Assembly: GCA_003260075.1 (NCBI GenBank)
Contig: QLIY01000069.1
Coordinates: 107,491-171,490 of the forward strand
From: Phallusia mammillata
Taxonomy: Eukaryota > Chordata > Ascidiacea > Phlebobranchia > Ascidiidae
Direction of reading: 5' to 3'
Length of the DNA stretch: 64,000 nt
A program made the position numbers and the translations under genes. Every line of letters starts with the position of its first letter. The first letter of the stretch is position 1. Below the pieces are notes generated by a model. It had not been told where the DNA came from and did not search any database. It was given only the letters and a program-made list of their open reading frames with translations. This document shows, piece by piece, positions 32,783 through 44,420 of this stretch.

Positions 32783-35700
32783 ATGATAGCTCGACAGTTA
32801 CTTAAAGCTGCTACGACAGACAAACTGGTATCTTGTTGCACATGGAATTTGTCAGTGAAATATGGCAGCACAGCAAAACACAAACGCATTTCGCTTTTTA
32901 AAAAGCGAGCAGTGTTTAAGACCGATCTATCAAAACCATCACCAACAGATTTAAGATACATAGACTGGAAACTTGACGGTGTTGATGAAATTAAGGAGGG
33001 GGACATTTCATGCAAAGAAGGTTTTCCAACTGCTGCCAAAAAGAACCCAAAACCTGTCATAGATATTCCACCTGGGTAAATTGGATTTCATACTTCTTAT
33101 GTGTAATTTATTTAACCTGTAAACAGCTGCCATGATATTTGCATGTAGTGGATCTATTTTGTTGCTCTAGCCTGCATTTATTATTAACACACAATTATCT
33201 TTCAGTTTGTGGTGCTAGTGTCAATAAATTGAATTGTTTTAAAATTTAACTGGTATCTCAATACACAATGACTGTAACTTGGTAACATCGGTTGTCGGCT
33301 AGAAAATATATGACAAGTTCTAACTGTAATATTAATAATCTTTATGACTAATTGTATTTATTTGGGCAAAAATAATTAATTTATTTCTATGTAGAACTTT
33401 CATCTCTATCCTTTAATTCTCAACTATAAGTTTTATTTGCAGTTTAGTTGTTGTTTTCCAAAAATGAGGTAAAATATCCAAAAGTTAAATTGATGATTGG
33501 TTATTTAGTTTCATACAGTCTCTGCTTTTCTTCATTTTGTGTGTGTGTTGACAAAATTATACTGCATTATCACTTTTTGTAATTTTATTTCAAATTTAGG
33601 TACAACAGCATTGAAGTGTGGGATGAAGTATTGGAAGAAGTATTTTCAAACTCACCTTATGGACGAAATGTTGTACAGAGATCAATTATGTTGTTTCTGT
33701 TAAGGAACTGTCCTTTAAACACAAACAGGTGCTTCGAACCTAAAAGTTTGTGTGAAAAATAATTTTGTCAAACTCAGCCTAAAAAAATAAATATATTTCC
33801 CTTAAACATAAAATATCTATTTTAGCCACTCTGAGTCTGAACTGTCTCGAACTCTTCAGTCGTTTTTGGATTATTTGGTTGAAAAGCCCGAAGCTCTTGA
33901 AGTTTGTCAAAGTTCACTTTGGTACTATTTGAAATCATGCAGAGAAAACGGTCAAACTCACAAAGTTCTGCCACTTTTAAGGTATGAGCCACTTTGAAAT
34001 TTCCTGTTCTTTAATAGAGTAGTTGATGTTAAATTTACTGTTTTATTTTGTTGACTCAACTGTCCAGTGTTTACCTTACCATAAAATAATGAATAGAATT
34101 TCATGGTGCCAGACACCTCAAAGTTTCTCTTGTATTGCAAGTGCAATGGGGTGCATGCTACTTGTCATTGGTATTTGGACAGCTTGCAGTTAATTTATTG
34201 TTAAAGGCCCAAGTGATTGTTGCTCGAAATGCCTCTGGTCGTTTGATTCTTCAGCAATGACCTAATAGGAAACTATGGGATGGTTTGTTATTTGATCGGT
34301 GACAACCTTCTGATCCCCACCTTCAAATTTAAAATTGTAAATCTTTTATATCAAACACTTTAAACAACTTTATTGGAGATCTTAGAAATTGTTCTACCTT
34401 CGGTAGCAGAACCAATACAAAATGATTTCATGTTCAGACAATATCCAATCACTTTGAGTTAGCCTGCTAGGAACCTTACTGTGTTACTGCAATTGTATAT
34501 TTTTTAGATTGTTTACCAAGTTTAATGTGGTTTTGTGATGTGTTGTACATAAACAATGCAGCAATTCAGACTTCTGTAAAACTGTTTTGCAGGTTACTGA
34601 AGGACAGAATAAAGACGTGGGCTCCAAAATTATTGGAAGAAATTATTCAACATGATCTGAAGGATGATCAAGATGTAGTTGATTATTTTGTGTACATGGT
34701 CAGTGTCAGCTGCGACAAGTATCTCAAACATGAAGCAATTTCATTTTTACTCAGGTTAACACATTTTTTTACTTTTACAAATAAATATGCTTATTTAGCA
34801 GTGGTGGGATTCACATTTTATTGTCAGCCGTTTCTTGAAAAGTCATATTTTTCAGCCGGTTCTGTTACAAAAAGTCCATTGACAGTCACCAGTAATGCTA
34901 ACTGATTTGCTGATCTCATATAATTTCGTGAGATGGTTCTACAGAACCGATGCAAACCGGCTGAATCCCACCATTGGTTATTAGCAATTATTAGTGTTAT
35001 TAGAATCCCAAAACATAGCTTATCATTATGAAAAGGCCCACATATTGTTTTTGTGTTTGTTTTTTTGTTTAATGTTGATTTGTTCTATCTAATTGGTCCA
35101 GAAAAACTAGTTCAAACAAACATGCTTCTGTTGCCAACATGATCAATGGTGGTAACCAATACTCACTAAACAGTGTGTAGTATGCATATATAAATGCAAA
35201 GTATATGAAAAAGTTGCCTTCCTCTGCTTTTTTGGAATGTTCGATGACTCCATGGATTTTGAACAATATTTTTTATATTTTTGCCTTTTTCAGAGCAAAC
35301 AAAAATGAAGATGCTGTAAAAATGATGCGAGAGCAAATGGAGGTCAATGCACGCAACACCAATGCCATTAATATCCAAGACAAAGTTTTAAATACTTTTC
35401 TTGATACTTTTAGGTACTTCAGTATTTATAGTTTTGTGTTAAAATGCCAAAAATTGTGCAGTATATTAGGGATGGGCCAAAACTTCAAATGTTCTGTTTG
35501 GTCGAACACTGAGCATCTCACGTTAAACCTCGGTGCTCAGCCATGTACGCTCTGTGCATTGTGACATCACAAACATTCACAATTCTATGCTGGATTTTGT
35601 AGATTTCCAAGGCCCTCTCCGTCACAGTATTAAGCTGTACAAGCCCCAAAAGTACAGGTTTTCCCACTTTCTAACACATATAAAAATGTCATTTTGGTTC

Positions 35701-38700
35701 TTCGATACTCTTACAAACATTAGTATATATTGTTTGATAGCTGGGTTCAATATGTAAAATGTTAGGTTCATTTTGTGCAACTGCTCAACCAAGCATCAAA
35801 AACAGTGATGCTCATTACCGAGTACTTGGGTTCAGGCTGGGTCTATTCCTACTGTTTATAAAAGACATCATTTAAAAGAGCTTTGGAGTAATGCAGTGTG
35901 TATTTAAAACATATCATTAAAAACAAGTTTCATAAATTTTTATACAGTAATAAGAAAAAAATGTGTTAAAGAAGTCATGTTCTACCCTAATAAAATAAGG
36001 TAGAAACAAAGGCCTTGACTGTTATAAAAAAAACTAACCAACAAAAATTCTTCACAGTTACAGTGAAGACGGTGATGTATGGGCAGAAAATCGGGATGTT
36101 GTTGAAAACTTCCTGCTTTTAATGAGTCAGTCGTATTTTGTGTTCAAACATCACGACTCCGCAGCGATGGTGGCTGAGTGGTTCAAACGTATTCCTCACG
36201 AAAACTGGGCGGCCAAAACCTTCTCCGCAATTCAAGTCAGGTTGGTTGGTGTTTCCTGTGGTAAAAAATACTGAAAACTTTTGCTGATGCTAAAATTAGA
36301 CATTGTGGGAACTTTTACAATAAAATGCATGCAACACTCCTTTAAATTCTCTAACAAATAATTTATGTTTTTAAAACAAATATTAAAAACATATATTTTC
36401 ACAAACAAATTGGTGCTCACATTTTCAAAAAGCTTAACCCATTTTAATGTTTGGTTTAAATTCAATTTTAAACACTTACTACTTGGTTTTGTGCCCAAAC
36501 GGAAACAACACCTCTTGAAATGGAGCAAAGAATGGGTCGTATCGGATGCCATGACAACAACAACAAAATGTTTTTCTTTTGTTACACTATTCACGGTTTT
36601 GAATAATCTGAGCAAAAAAATCAGAGCCAGTATATTTGTGTAGAACATAACTACGTTACGGCAAGTGATATTGTTATCATCAGGTTATAAGAAATTTGCC
36701 TCGGGTACACTCGTTTGCACCCTTTCCGCGTGCGTTTTTATTTTATCTCTGTTTAATTGCTTTTACATTTTAACTTCGTGTCGCCTTTTTTACCTTTGTG
36801 TGTCGCCCTGTTGCATGCCATCTGTCGCTTTTATTTCTTATAACCTGACGATGACAATAGTACTTGTCGAAACGTTGTTATGCTCTACACCAGGGGTTCC
36901 CAACCGGTGGTACGCGTACCACTAGTGGTACGCGAAGGGTTTTCAGGTGGTACGCGAGTAGCTTCTGTTTTGTTCACAAAAACCTCAATTTGCAACTTTA
37001 TATTTTGTTTGTCTGGTTTTGTTTACAAAATAACAGTCCCCAGGCCTATTGTCATTGTTACGTAACTATTCCTGTTGTTTCGTATCATTACGATCTTCAA
37101 AATACAGGTCATGTCAATTCTCAACAAAAAGCATAGTTGCTACTTGCTATGAAAAGCCGAACAACGCTGCGGCACAGTGGGCGTTAATTATGTCAAATGA
37201 TTGCTCTTGATAGATATATCTACTGTTTTGGTGCTTAAGATAGCGTTGAATGAAATATGATTCAAACAAATTAGTTGTTCTGCAAGAAGTGGTACCATAG
37301 AGCANNNNNNNNNNNNNNNNNNNNNNNNNNNNNNNNNNNNNNNNNNNNNNNNNNNNNNNNNNNNNNNNNNNNNNNNNNNNNNNNNNNNNNNNNNNNNNNN
37401 NNNNNNNNNNNNNNNNNNNNNNNNNNNNNNNNNNNNNNNNNNNNNNNNNNNNNNNNNNNNNNNNNNNNNNNNNNNNNNNNNNNNNNNNNNNNNNNNNNNN
37501 NNNNNNNNNNNNNNNNNNNNNNNNNNNNNNNNNNNNNNNNNNNNNNNNNNNNNNNNNNNNNNNNNNNNNNNNNNNNNNNNNNNNNNNNNNNNNNNNNNNN
37601 NNNNNNNNNNNNNNNNNNNNNNNNNNNNNNNNNNNNNNNNNNNNNNNNNNNNNNNNNNNNNNNNNNNNNNNNNNNNNNNNNNNNNNGTTTTTGTTTACAA
37701 AAACAATCATATTTGTAGATCAAATGATATGTATAGTAAATTGGTAAATATCGTATAGAATATATAAAATGGAAGTATATCAGAAAGCCACCATTCTAGT
37801 TTTTATTGCTTCTATATTTTTTCTTGCAGAGATGGATTATGTCCAGTGTCTGGTGTCAAAATGATTCCCTCCATACTTTCAGAAAAAGAACATCAGCTTC
37901 TGAAAAATGCTTCAAAGAAATCTCTTCTAAACCAGAACATACAAATCAACAGATATGCTCCGGCAGAATTTAAACCTGTAAGAATGATTTGTTATTTGTG
38001 GAGGTTTTGTTGTGAAAGGTAAACATAGGTCAAAAGGTCAAAAACAACATCAGGATGATTACTGTTTGTGGTTTAATTCTTTAATACAGCTTTTTTATTA
38101 TTGAGTGTACAATACAGGAGTTTGTTTCGGTATTGACAGCTACATCACAGGGCCTCAATTACCCATAAGTGTCTGTTTAGATTTTAAAACAACATGTGTA
38201 AAAAAATATTTTTCATAATATTCCGTATTACACCTGTGCCTGAAAGTCCATATTAATTACCAACATAATCCTTACATTGAACTGAACAATTTTGTAAGCC
38301 AAAAAATCTAGCAAATCAATTCACAGCTGTCAGTACATTGGTTTACAAAAACATGTTCATGTCTGCATATATTTTTCTATGTGGCCGCAGGTTGTGCAAA
38401 CATTTTCTGATGTGTTAGTGTTTGGCGAACTTTTATCTTTTTAATAGTTGCTTTCAACTGTGCAGTAATTTTGTGACATAACTGTTACAATATTCAAATG
38501 TTTTACGTGAATTTACCATAATGGTCAGCATGCAGATAAAGTTGTTTTGTTACGGTGATTTGTTTCAACGTGGAGAAAAACTGTCAAAGTTGTATTTACG
38601 CTTTCATAAGGACTCACCTCATTAACAGTTTGTTTTAATTGAAGACAAAACATTGGAAATGGCAGTCGGATTCAGGAACAAAAGATAAAGATGCCAAGAA

Positions 38701-41105
38701 ATTTATTGAACTTCTGTTGGAACGTGGCCCTTTCGATCTTGTAATTGACGGCGCAAACGTGATACACACTTACAAGACTAAAGACGTTGCATTTAAAGCT
38801 GTAAGTTGAGATTACCTCCTGGCTCAGCTTAATCTCATCGCTGTTTTATATTTGGAGTATAATTGTTTCAAACATTTTACTTGCTGTTGCCTACATTTCA
38901 ACAAACAATACGTTTTGTAGTAAATATTAGTTTGGGCATACATGTAGTTTTTAACTGATCCATAATCAGGAGCATAGTATGCTATTTTATAGGTCCCCTA
39001 AAGCAGGGTCCGCAAATAGTGGGTTGAGAGACCTTCCAGACTGGGTCGCGAAATATTTTAAATTACCCATGAATATGAGCATCGCATCTACAGTATTAAT
39101 GAATTTCGGCTTTTTTCAACCCCCCCCCCCCATTTTTTTAGGGTCGCGCCAAAAAGTATTTGCGGACCCCTGCCCTAAAATATTACCTTTAACTTAAAAA
39201 GTCACTTGTTTCAAACTTTAAAGCTCATGGCACACTAACAACTATTTTTATCAGTTTGGACCTTTATCAATTCAAATTGTTTGTAAATTTATTTACATTT
39301 ACACTCCGATATTTTGTTTACATGTTTAGCTTGGTGGTTATTTCTACAAATAAGAAACTGAAGTATTAAAGTGCACCGCTTATATTTTTATTACATGAGA
39401 AATAGAATACTGGTCACATCTGGTTAAAAAATGTAGATACACTTACAACTATGTATTTAGAGCGTTACAACCTGCAAAGTTGATTACATCCTTCCACATT
39501 TTTGCCACAACAACAACATGGAAGTTTTACCCTATGTTGAAATGATTCATAGATTAATTAATTTGTTGCAAATAATATTAACTTTGTGTTTAAACAATTT
39601 GTGTGACTTATCTAATTTGTACATAGATTGCCACAAGAATTGCTATGCAGTACCAAGTTTGGGAATAAGGCTCAGTGAATAATACCTGTAGATATAAGAT
39701 ATTTTGTGTTACATACTGTGAAACCACCCTAATTTATTGGCTCTTGGCTAAAACTTGAATTGTTTAATCTTCAAGAATCCAACACTTTTTATTTTTAATG
39801 ACAAAAATTATAATTTATATTAATAACCTTGTTTTTCAGATTCGGAGATTTGTGAAAGATTTCAGAGCTAAAGTGAAAAAGGACGCAAAAGTTGTTTTCA
39901 TGGCCCGCGATTATTCCGCTGGTGAACTCAACCGGGCTTATCCTGATTTTGCACAAACTATCGACCAATGTTACTTAAATCCAAGGTAGCTACTGTGAGC
40001 TGAAGAATATTGTGCAAAAATACATGCAAAACTTTTCAAGTAATCCAGTAATACAGGTGTTGTAACTCAAAACATGTAAATTTATGATGAACCCAAGGTT
40101 TTGTAGATTAAGATTGTTATAACAGAAGAACAAGTACAAAACTTTGTCCTTTCAAAAACCAACCAAACTTTTATTTGTTTTCCAGAACAGAGGACGACTC
40201 GTATATTTTATACACAACAATTTGCAGCGGTCGCAACTGTTATGTTCTTTCTAATGACTTGTTTCGAAATTACAAACATTTTTTTTCGACTCACCTCACA
40301 CCGACAATTTCGTTGCTCTTCCACAAGTTTCAGTCTTCTATGCAAATTACTTTTGAAGCACAATTGGGAGGCCACCTTGAAGTCCAGGTAATAAGCCACA
40401 CTGAAATTCGTCTGTGCAATCTCTACGTTAGATCACTGAATTGCAAACGCAAGTAACAAGTGTATAATGCACTAGTAACAATTTTCTTAAGTTAATAACG
40501 TGTAGTCCCTGGTATACCTTAAGGCCCACAAAATTTCATGTGAATATAATTTATAATATGTTAAATATAAAGTAAAGTCTTGGTCTAAATTTTAATCGCA
40601 AATGACAGAGCGCTTCATCCAAACGCCACCAAAACATTAAAAAACACAACAAAGAATATACAGCTACATTTAGTGAAGACAGAACCCATGAGTTGATTCC
40701 CTGTTGGTTGGTTGGTGTGTTACCAAGTAGTTTAAAGCATTTTATAATTTACAGTAAACTTTGATTAAACCGTAATTGGTTAATCTGGATCTTCACCTAA
40801 TTCAGACAAAACTTGGGGTACAAATGATTTGTAATGTGGTATAGCTTTAACTAATCGACATCGGTTAAACCGGATCTTTGCCTAATCTGGACATTTTTTA
40901 GGTCCAAACGGGTCCGGATTAACTGAGGTACATTATTTGTTGCTCTCGCTGTAGGCAACATGAACCAGTGTGACATAGAGAAACTAACCACTTTATTTTG
41001 CAGTTTGGGTCATCAGTATTTCCCCAAGTTCAACAAACGGACAGAACATGGCACTTTCCATTTCAATATTTGGATGGTCCCAGATATGGGAAAGTTCATA
41101 TATTA
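32783..41105 (+). CDS. PRORP: Mitochondrial protein-only RNase P catalytic subunit (3' end unclear)
   Basis: Metallonuclease (MRPP3) that cuts 5' leaders from mitochondrial tRNAs. Exons: 32783-33075, 33600-33728, 33826-33981, 34593-34754, 35294-35413, 36058-36240, 37830-37977, 38645-38800, 39840-39985, 40186-40387, and 41004 to about 41105. Phases join. Exon 1 looks like a mitochondrial presequence (MIARQLLKAATTDKL); exons 2-6 are helical, PPR-like repeats. The NYN nuclease domain has FDLVIDGANV, TEDDSYILY and LSNDLF, which supply the catalytic aspartates. The last exon has DRTWHFPF, matching the SWHIP block that supplies the zinc-binding His. Oddity: the central zinc motif normally CxxC reads CPVS (in exon 7). 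The final cysteine and stop are not visible because poly-C at 41106-41119 interrupts. Intron 6 contains a 382-base gap (37305-37686). A clear AG acceptor (32771-32772) lies 10 bases before the ATG. Confidence 0.88.
34801..34976. mobile_element. Short TIR element in PRORP intron 4
   Basis: CAGTGGTGGGATTCA at the left and GGCTGAATCCCACCATTG at the right, with TCAGCCGGTTCTGTTAC inside. Same family as 4710-4868. Flanks TTATTTAG and GTTATTAG resemble an eroded 8-bp duplication, as in hAT elements. Confidence 0.65.
35466..35570. mobile_element. TAGGGATGGGCCAAAAC repeat fragment in PRORP intron 5
   Basis: Starts TTAGGGATGGGCCAAAAC and contains TCGAACACTGAGCATCTCACG. The same words occur at about 62535-62685 and 63925-63980 in kanadaptin, so it is a dispersed short-element family of unknown type. 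Confidence 0.5.
36666..36886. repeat. TIR-like repeat with hammerhead-like core in PRORP intron 6
   Basis: TCATCAGGTTATAAGAAA near 36677 and its near-complement TTTCTTATAACCTGACGATGA ending near 36853 form inverted ends. The right end runs into CTGACGA (36845-36851), a hairpin GACAA...TTGTC (36853-36868) and GAAAC (36869-36873). Confidence 0.5.
36891..36965. mobile_element. hAT-type end (CAGGGGTTCCCAACC)
   Basis: CAGGGGTTCCCAACCGGTGG followed by palindromic TACCACTAGTGGTA and GGTGGTACGCGAGTAGC. The left end is typical of non-autonomous hAT elements. The other end is not found before the assembly gap at 37305. Confidence 0.5.
37305..37686. other. Assembly gap (382 N)
   Basis: Run of N inside PRORP intron 6. 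The flanking exons are in compatible phase, so no coding exon needs to be missing here. Confidence 0.99.
39004..39171. mobile_element. Short hAT-like element in PRORP intron 8
   Basis: CAGGGTCCGCAAATAGTGGG at the left, AGTATTTGCGGACCCCTG at the right: inverted ends of about 16 bp. Flanks CCCTAAAG and CCCTAAAA form a 7-of-8 target duplication. A twelve-base C run (39120-39131) is inside; no duplicated flank is seen around it. Confidence 0.7.
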
Positions 41106-41760
41106 CCCCCCCCCCCCCCAAATGATTTGTAATGTGGTAAGGCTTTAACTAATCGACATCGGTTAAACCGGATCTTTGCCTAATCCGGACATTTTTTAGA
41201 CCCCCCCCCCGGCACTATCTCTGCGTTTATAGGAAAGACCTGCTACCCCAGTCGTCTTAAAAGGTGAAATATTGTTGTGGTCGATTTATCAGAACGTTTA
41301 AGCATATTAAGTTTCTGAACCCCCCCCCCAGAGCTCTACAAACTTGATACTATGCCTGGCAGCAATAGCTTATTTAAGCAAATTGTTTTGTACGTTTCCG
41401 TTTCTGTCTTAAACGGGGTTGTTTTGCATTTTGGTCCCCCCCCCCCGGCACTATCTCTGCGTTTATAGGAAAGACCTGCTACCCCAGTCGTCTTGAAAGG
41501 TGAAATATTGTTGTGGTCACATTATCTCAACGGAAAAGCATATTGTTTTGTACGTTTCCGTTTCTGTCTGTAACGGGTATTTTTTGCATTTTGGTCAAAA
41601 AAGGAGTGATTTGAGTTTTTTGTTTTAAATTTATTTTGTTTTTAATGTCAACTGTTCCCTCCAATGCCCTAAATTCTGTACTTTGTCGAATGCTGCATTG
41701 TATTGTAACTACAAACCATTTTGTAATTTAAATCAAGCCCCCCCCCCCCCGAATAAATTC
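40823..41760. repeat. Cluster of five poly-C junctions with shuffled duplicates
   Basis: C runs at 41106-41119, 41201-41210, 41320-41329, 41436-41446 and 41738-41750. Sequence from 40823-40905 recurs after the first; the piece starting GGCACTATCTCTGCG occurs at 41211 and again at 41447; ACAAACCA(A)TTTTGTAATTTAAATCA flanks the last. This is a pile of small unmerged contigs directly on the 3' end of PRORP. Confidence 0.8.
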
Positions 41761-44420
41761 GGCAAACCGAATATTCGGTACATCTCTACTACAAACCAAT
41801 TTGTAATTTAAATCAGACACAAAAATTCACATCAACCCAAACTTTTCATTAAAACTTAAAAACTAAGTATCAATTTACTTCTCAAGAAATTAAGTATTTT
41901 CCCAGCGACATGAAAAATAATATTTGTCCACATTAATAGAACTACCTCGCATAAAATGAATTACAAACGGTTTGTTGCAATAAACTTTGTGTTCGAACAA
42001 TCGCAATTGTTTATAACTAAACTAAGGTAGTAATATGAGTGGCAACCAATCAATTACAATTTTACTGTTTTTTACACACAGACTCTTCTTTCGTTGCTAG
42101 GAAACCACTTGATGAGCAGCAAGACCTTATTTCGGTCAAACGGGCTTTATAGCGTTCCATGGCTACGCGTTGGCCAAATCGAAATAAACGAATCGTTTTT
42201 TATCGCTTGTTTTGTTACTTGTGTGGAGATACGTTGACTGCAGACAATCAGGTCATAACATAAGTTGGGATTGCGAAATATAACAGAGGATGCGAAAGCA
42301 ATACCTGAGCAGGGCATAGCGGTGATGCGTCGTGCTGGAAGGAAGAGTTTGTAACGACAAGTTGGTCCAAATAGATGGTAAGCGCAAACGCATTGTGTTG
42401 GCAAAGTTATGAATTATAATCATGTATCGACCAGTTGTGTTTCTCGAGCGGCAATGCTCCACCAACCCAATGGAACATGTTGGCTTGAAACAGACTTAAG
42501 ACACCATCCATATTACTCGAAAAACCATTTAAAAAAAATTTCGTCGGACTTGCAGCAGCATGACGCAAAGTCTACAAATGTTGCCCGCCTGCTGAGGATA
42601 AAAATTGAACAAACAACAGCAATATGGCAGGAAAGTAAAACAAAATAAACAGCAAACGAAACCGAAGCCAAACCAGAGTCATATGAGTGCCTGGAATTGG
42701 GCCCGAACCCGTTTCATGAAAACAAACTTCGGATGTGGCCAAATGCGAAGTCAGGTATTCAAATTTAGGCCAGAGCTGAATTGATATTCACGGTGAAGCC
42801 AAGTTTAGAAACACACTTTCAACAAAGATACAAAGAATGTGTTTTGAAATATTTAGTGAAAACCTGACAATAACATTGGTAGAAACGATGTTAGAAATAA
42901 ACATGTATATTTTGGTGAAAACAATCATTTATTGCTGCTTTGTCGCGAAGACGGAAAACCTTTTCAACATTTCAGGTAAAAACTCGGCCCATATTTATAA
43001 TGAACGAACATATGATAAATTACATAGTTACATAAAAATGCAATAAAATAAAAAATGCGTGTGTAGGCTTTAACGCTAAGGCGGAAAAATGTTGTTTCTT
43101 CTGTGGCAGAACCAGTGAACCGCTTCAATTGAGCCAACTTAGAAGTTTAGTGACGGACGAAAACACAATAACAACACGTAACCATATTTGCCCAACACAA
43201 TACAGTGAGTCATAACAGACGGAAATACTGGCAAGTGCCAGCAAAACAACAATACGGGCCTTCTACGGCGGTCCTTTAAACAGTTTGTTACAAATTCAAG
43301 TTGAAATTCCGAAAATATATAGCTGAGCAGTTGATAAAAAGTTCAGCAGTGAAAAATTTTTTTTTTGTTAACCAGTAATAGAAAAGAAACGGAGAAATAA
43401 TGCCTAACCACTTTCTTAACATCTGTAATCTTCAAAAGCACTTTCAAAAAATATAAAATACGTCATTTTGTGAAGTATTTTAAGCAAAAGTAGTTTAAAA
43501 TCGTAAATATTGGCCAAACTTATACATGATGAACAAGGCGGCTGTTCACGACAACAAATTTAACCAGGTGTTTTATTGACAAAACATTGCTCATCAAATT
43601 GAAACAACGAGCGCCAACAAGTCTACAAGTGGCTATTGCCCGATCGCCGTCAGCCCCGATCGCTTACAGACGAGTTTGTAATTTTCCATCGCGCTGCTTG
43701 GAAACGTTCTTCGTCAAGGCAATGTGATGTCACAGTTTAAATCGCCCTACTCTTTGTGACGTAGCCAATCAGCTGCTCTCAACAATCACGTGACTTTGTT
43801 GATAAACAGGGCGCGAGCGTTTAGCTTCCACTTGCAACAAAGAACGACTAAAAGGTCAGGCGTTTGTTGTGCAGTGCATGTTAAGTGCAACATAATGTAT
43901 TTTACAGTGAAATACCTGCATTTGCGCGAAGGTTTTATGGTTTGTTTGAAATTTCTTGACAAAAAAGCTAAAAAACAGAGATATTATGAGAAGGTATTGC
44001 ATCATATTGTCTTGGGCTTATAAGGATGGATGTATTAAGACGGAATTATTTCACACTTCGCAGCACAGCTACGGGAGTTACTGAAAGTCACTTACAGCTG
44101 GAGTGTTTCTATATTAGATAATAATACAAGGATGTTAAGATGTATTTACTGTGACTAAATCATTATAATTGATAGAAAGAACAGGTATTTTAGGTTTCAA
44201 GAAGCGATATTCAGAAGTGCTTTATTTTGTTGAAGTGTTTAGTCTTGGTTCAAGGCCAAGGGTGTTTTTATTTTAAGTACAATTTAAAATAAACATGAAA
44301 AATCAAAATCACAAGATCATTGACTAAATGTTGCAAATTAGGATAAGCTTAAGTTTTTGTTGAAAAGCTTAATATATCATATAATTGTTTTCAGGACATT
44401 TTATTTAAGTTTAAGAAAAC
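41761..44420. other. Intergenic and upstream region of WIPI2
   Basis: No gene recognised; the short open frames have no family resemblance. 43740-43800 holds CCAAT (43765-43769), GTGACGTAG and a CACGTG site (listed separately), which suggests a promoter area. Confidence 0.45.
43785..43794. promoter_or_regulatory. CLEAR-like E-box upstream of WIPI2
   Basis: ATCACGTGAC matches the TFEB/MITF CLEAR consensus GTCACGTGAC in 9 of 10 bases. It lies about 630 bp before the WIPI2 start, with CCAAT and a CRE-like TGACGTAG within 40 bp. Function is inferred from sequence only. Confidence 0.35.

Noticed and set aside
37147-37723. Open frames across the N gap
   Set aside because: Unknown bases were read as unknown residues; nothing is visible on either side that codes.
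42147-42660. Cysteine-containing open frames resembling a secreted peptide
   Set aside because: No signal peptide, no family resemblance, overlapping frames on both strands; treated as non-coding.
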